Below are positions 6,687 to 6,858 of a stretch of 6,858 nucleotides of DNA, in pieces (the stretch's first letter is position 1; each line of letters starts with the position of its first letter). A program made the translations under genes and the position numbers. A model generated the notes under the pieces. It was not told the DNA's origin and did not search any database. It worked only from the letters and a program-made list of their open reading frames with translations. Source of the stretch: Nitrospirales bacterium (GTDB lineage Bacteria; Nitrospirota; Thermodesulfovibrionia; Thermodesulfovibrionales; Dissulfurispiraceae); assembly GCA_020846375.1 (NCBI GenBank), contig JADLDZ010000276.1:1-6858 (forward strand). Reading direction: 5' to 3'.

Positions 6687-6858
6687 TCATGCGGCACACC
6701 TGCTGAGAGGCAGGGAGACGAAGACGGCCGTTCCTTGCCCCTTCGTTCCGATGATCGACACTTCTCCTCCCAACACCGCCACACGCTCCCGCATTCCGAG
6801 TATCCCGAGGGACCGGGAATGCGCGAGGGTCTCCGCCTCGATTCCTTTGCCGTTGTCC
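6687..6858 (-). CDS. Sensor histidine kinase, C-terminal ATPase end (partial)
   Basis: The minus strand is open from the right edge to TGA at 6689-6687, giving the last 56 residues of a gene that starts outside the window. The sequence opens with DNGKGI, the G1 box of the HATPase_c domain, followed by SLGILGMRERV, the G2 region typical of the NarL/DegS-type (HisKA_3) kinase group, and then GGEVSIIGTKGQGTAVFVSLPL, the closing beta strands of the domain. The stop follows 5 residues later, as usual for this group. Kinases of this group normally pair with a LuxR/NarL-type response regulator; none is visible here, so it would have to lie elsewhere or upstream of the kinase. The gene converges on putA, with 25 bases between the stops and no clear terminator. 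Its signal is unknown. Confidence 0.9.
   Translation of the reverse strand, partial: DNGKGIEAETLAHSRSLGILGMRERVAVLGGEVSIIGTKGQGTAVFVSLPLSRCAA

Noticed and set aside
6675..6695. Imperfect stem GCCG/CGGC between putA and the kinase as a bidirectional terminator
   Set aside because: Only four Watson-Crick pairs plus wobbles, no T run on either strand, and it overlaps the kinase stop codon.
5372..6784. A 470-codon open frame on the minus strand opposite putA and overlapping the kinase tail
   Set aside because: It is antisense to the conserved aldehyde dehydrogenase domain and runs in a different frame from the kinase, which has clear HATPase motifs at the same place.

Overview
The window carries a compact operon-like block for compatible solutes on the + strand, flanked by two partial minus-strand reading frames at its edges. 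Order: a possible leftward partial gene (1-194, doubtful); a roughly 280-base intergenic region; otsA (472-2727), trehalose-6-phosphate synthase with an unusual membrane-anchored sensor-like N-terminus; otsB (2724-3560), trehalose-6-phosphate phosphatase, overlapping otsA by 4 bases; an 80-base junction with two small hairpins and an extended -10 promoter; putA (about 3641-6661), bifunctional proline dehydrogenase / pyrroline-5-carboxylate dehydrogenase; and, converging from the right edge, the last 56 codons of a sensor histidine kinase (6687-6858, minus strand).

The organism is a GC-rich bacterium. The OtsA N-terminus has two membrane helices around an extracytoplasmic domain, which fits a Gram-negative-type cell. 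The PutA lacks the DNA-binding ribbon-helix-helix domain of the enterobacterial protein and resembles the shorter bifunctional PutA of Geobacter-like bacteria. A deltaproteobacterial or Nitrospirota-like origin is my guess from these features; nothing in the window fixes the taxonomy.

Together OtsA and OtsB make trehalose from UDP-glucose (or another NDP-glucose) and glucose-6-phosphate through trehalose-6-phosphate. PutA oxidises proline to glutamate in two steps and feeds electrons to the quinone pool and NAD. Both solutes protect against osmotic and drying stress, so the neighbourhood may set the balance between making one and burning the other, although putA appears to have its own promoter. 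The most notable feature is the fusion of a Cache-like extracytoplasmic domain, two transmembrane helices and a HAMP-like linker to the OtsA catalytic domain, with a plausible internal start that would release a soluble catalytic enzyme.

No tRNA, rRNA, CRISPR array, insertion sequence or attachment site was recognised.
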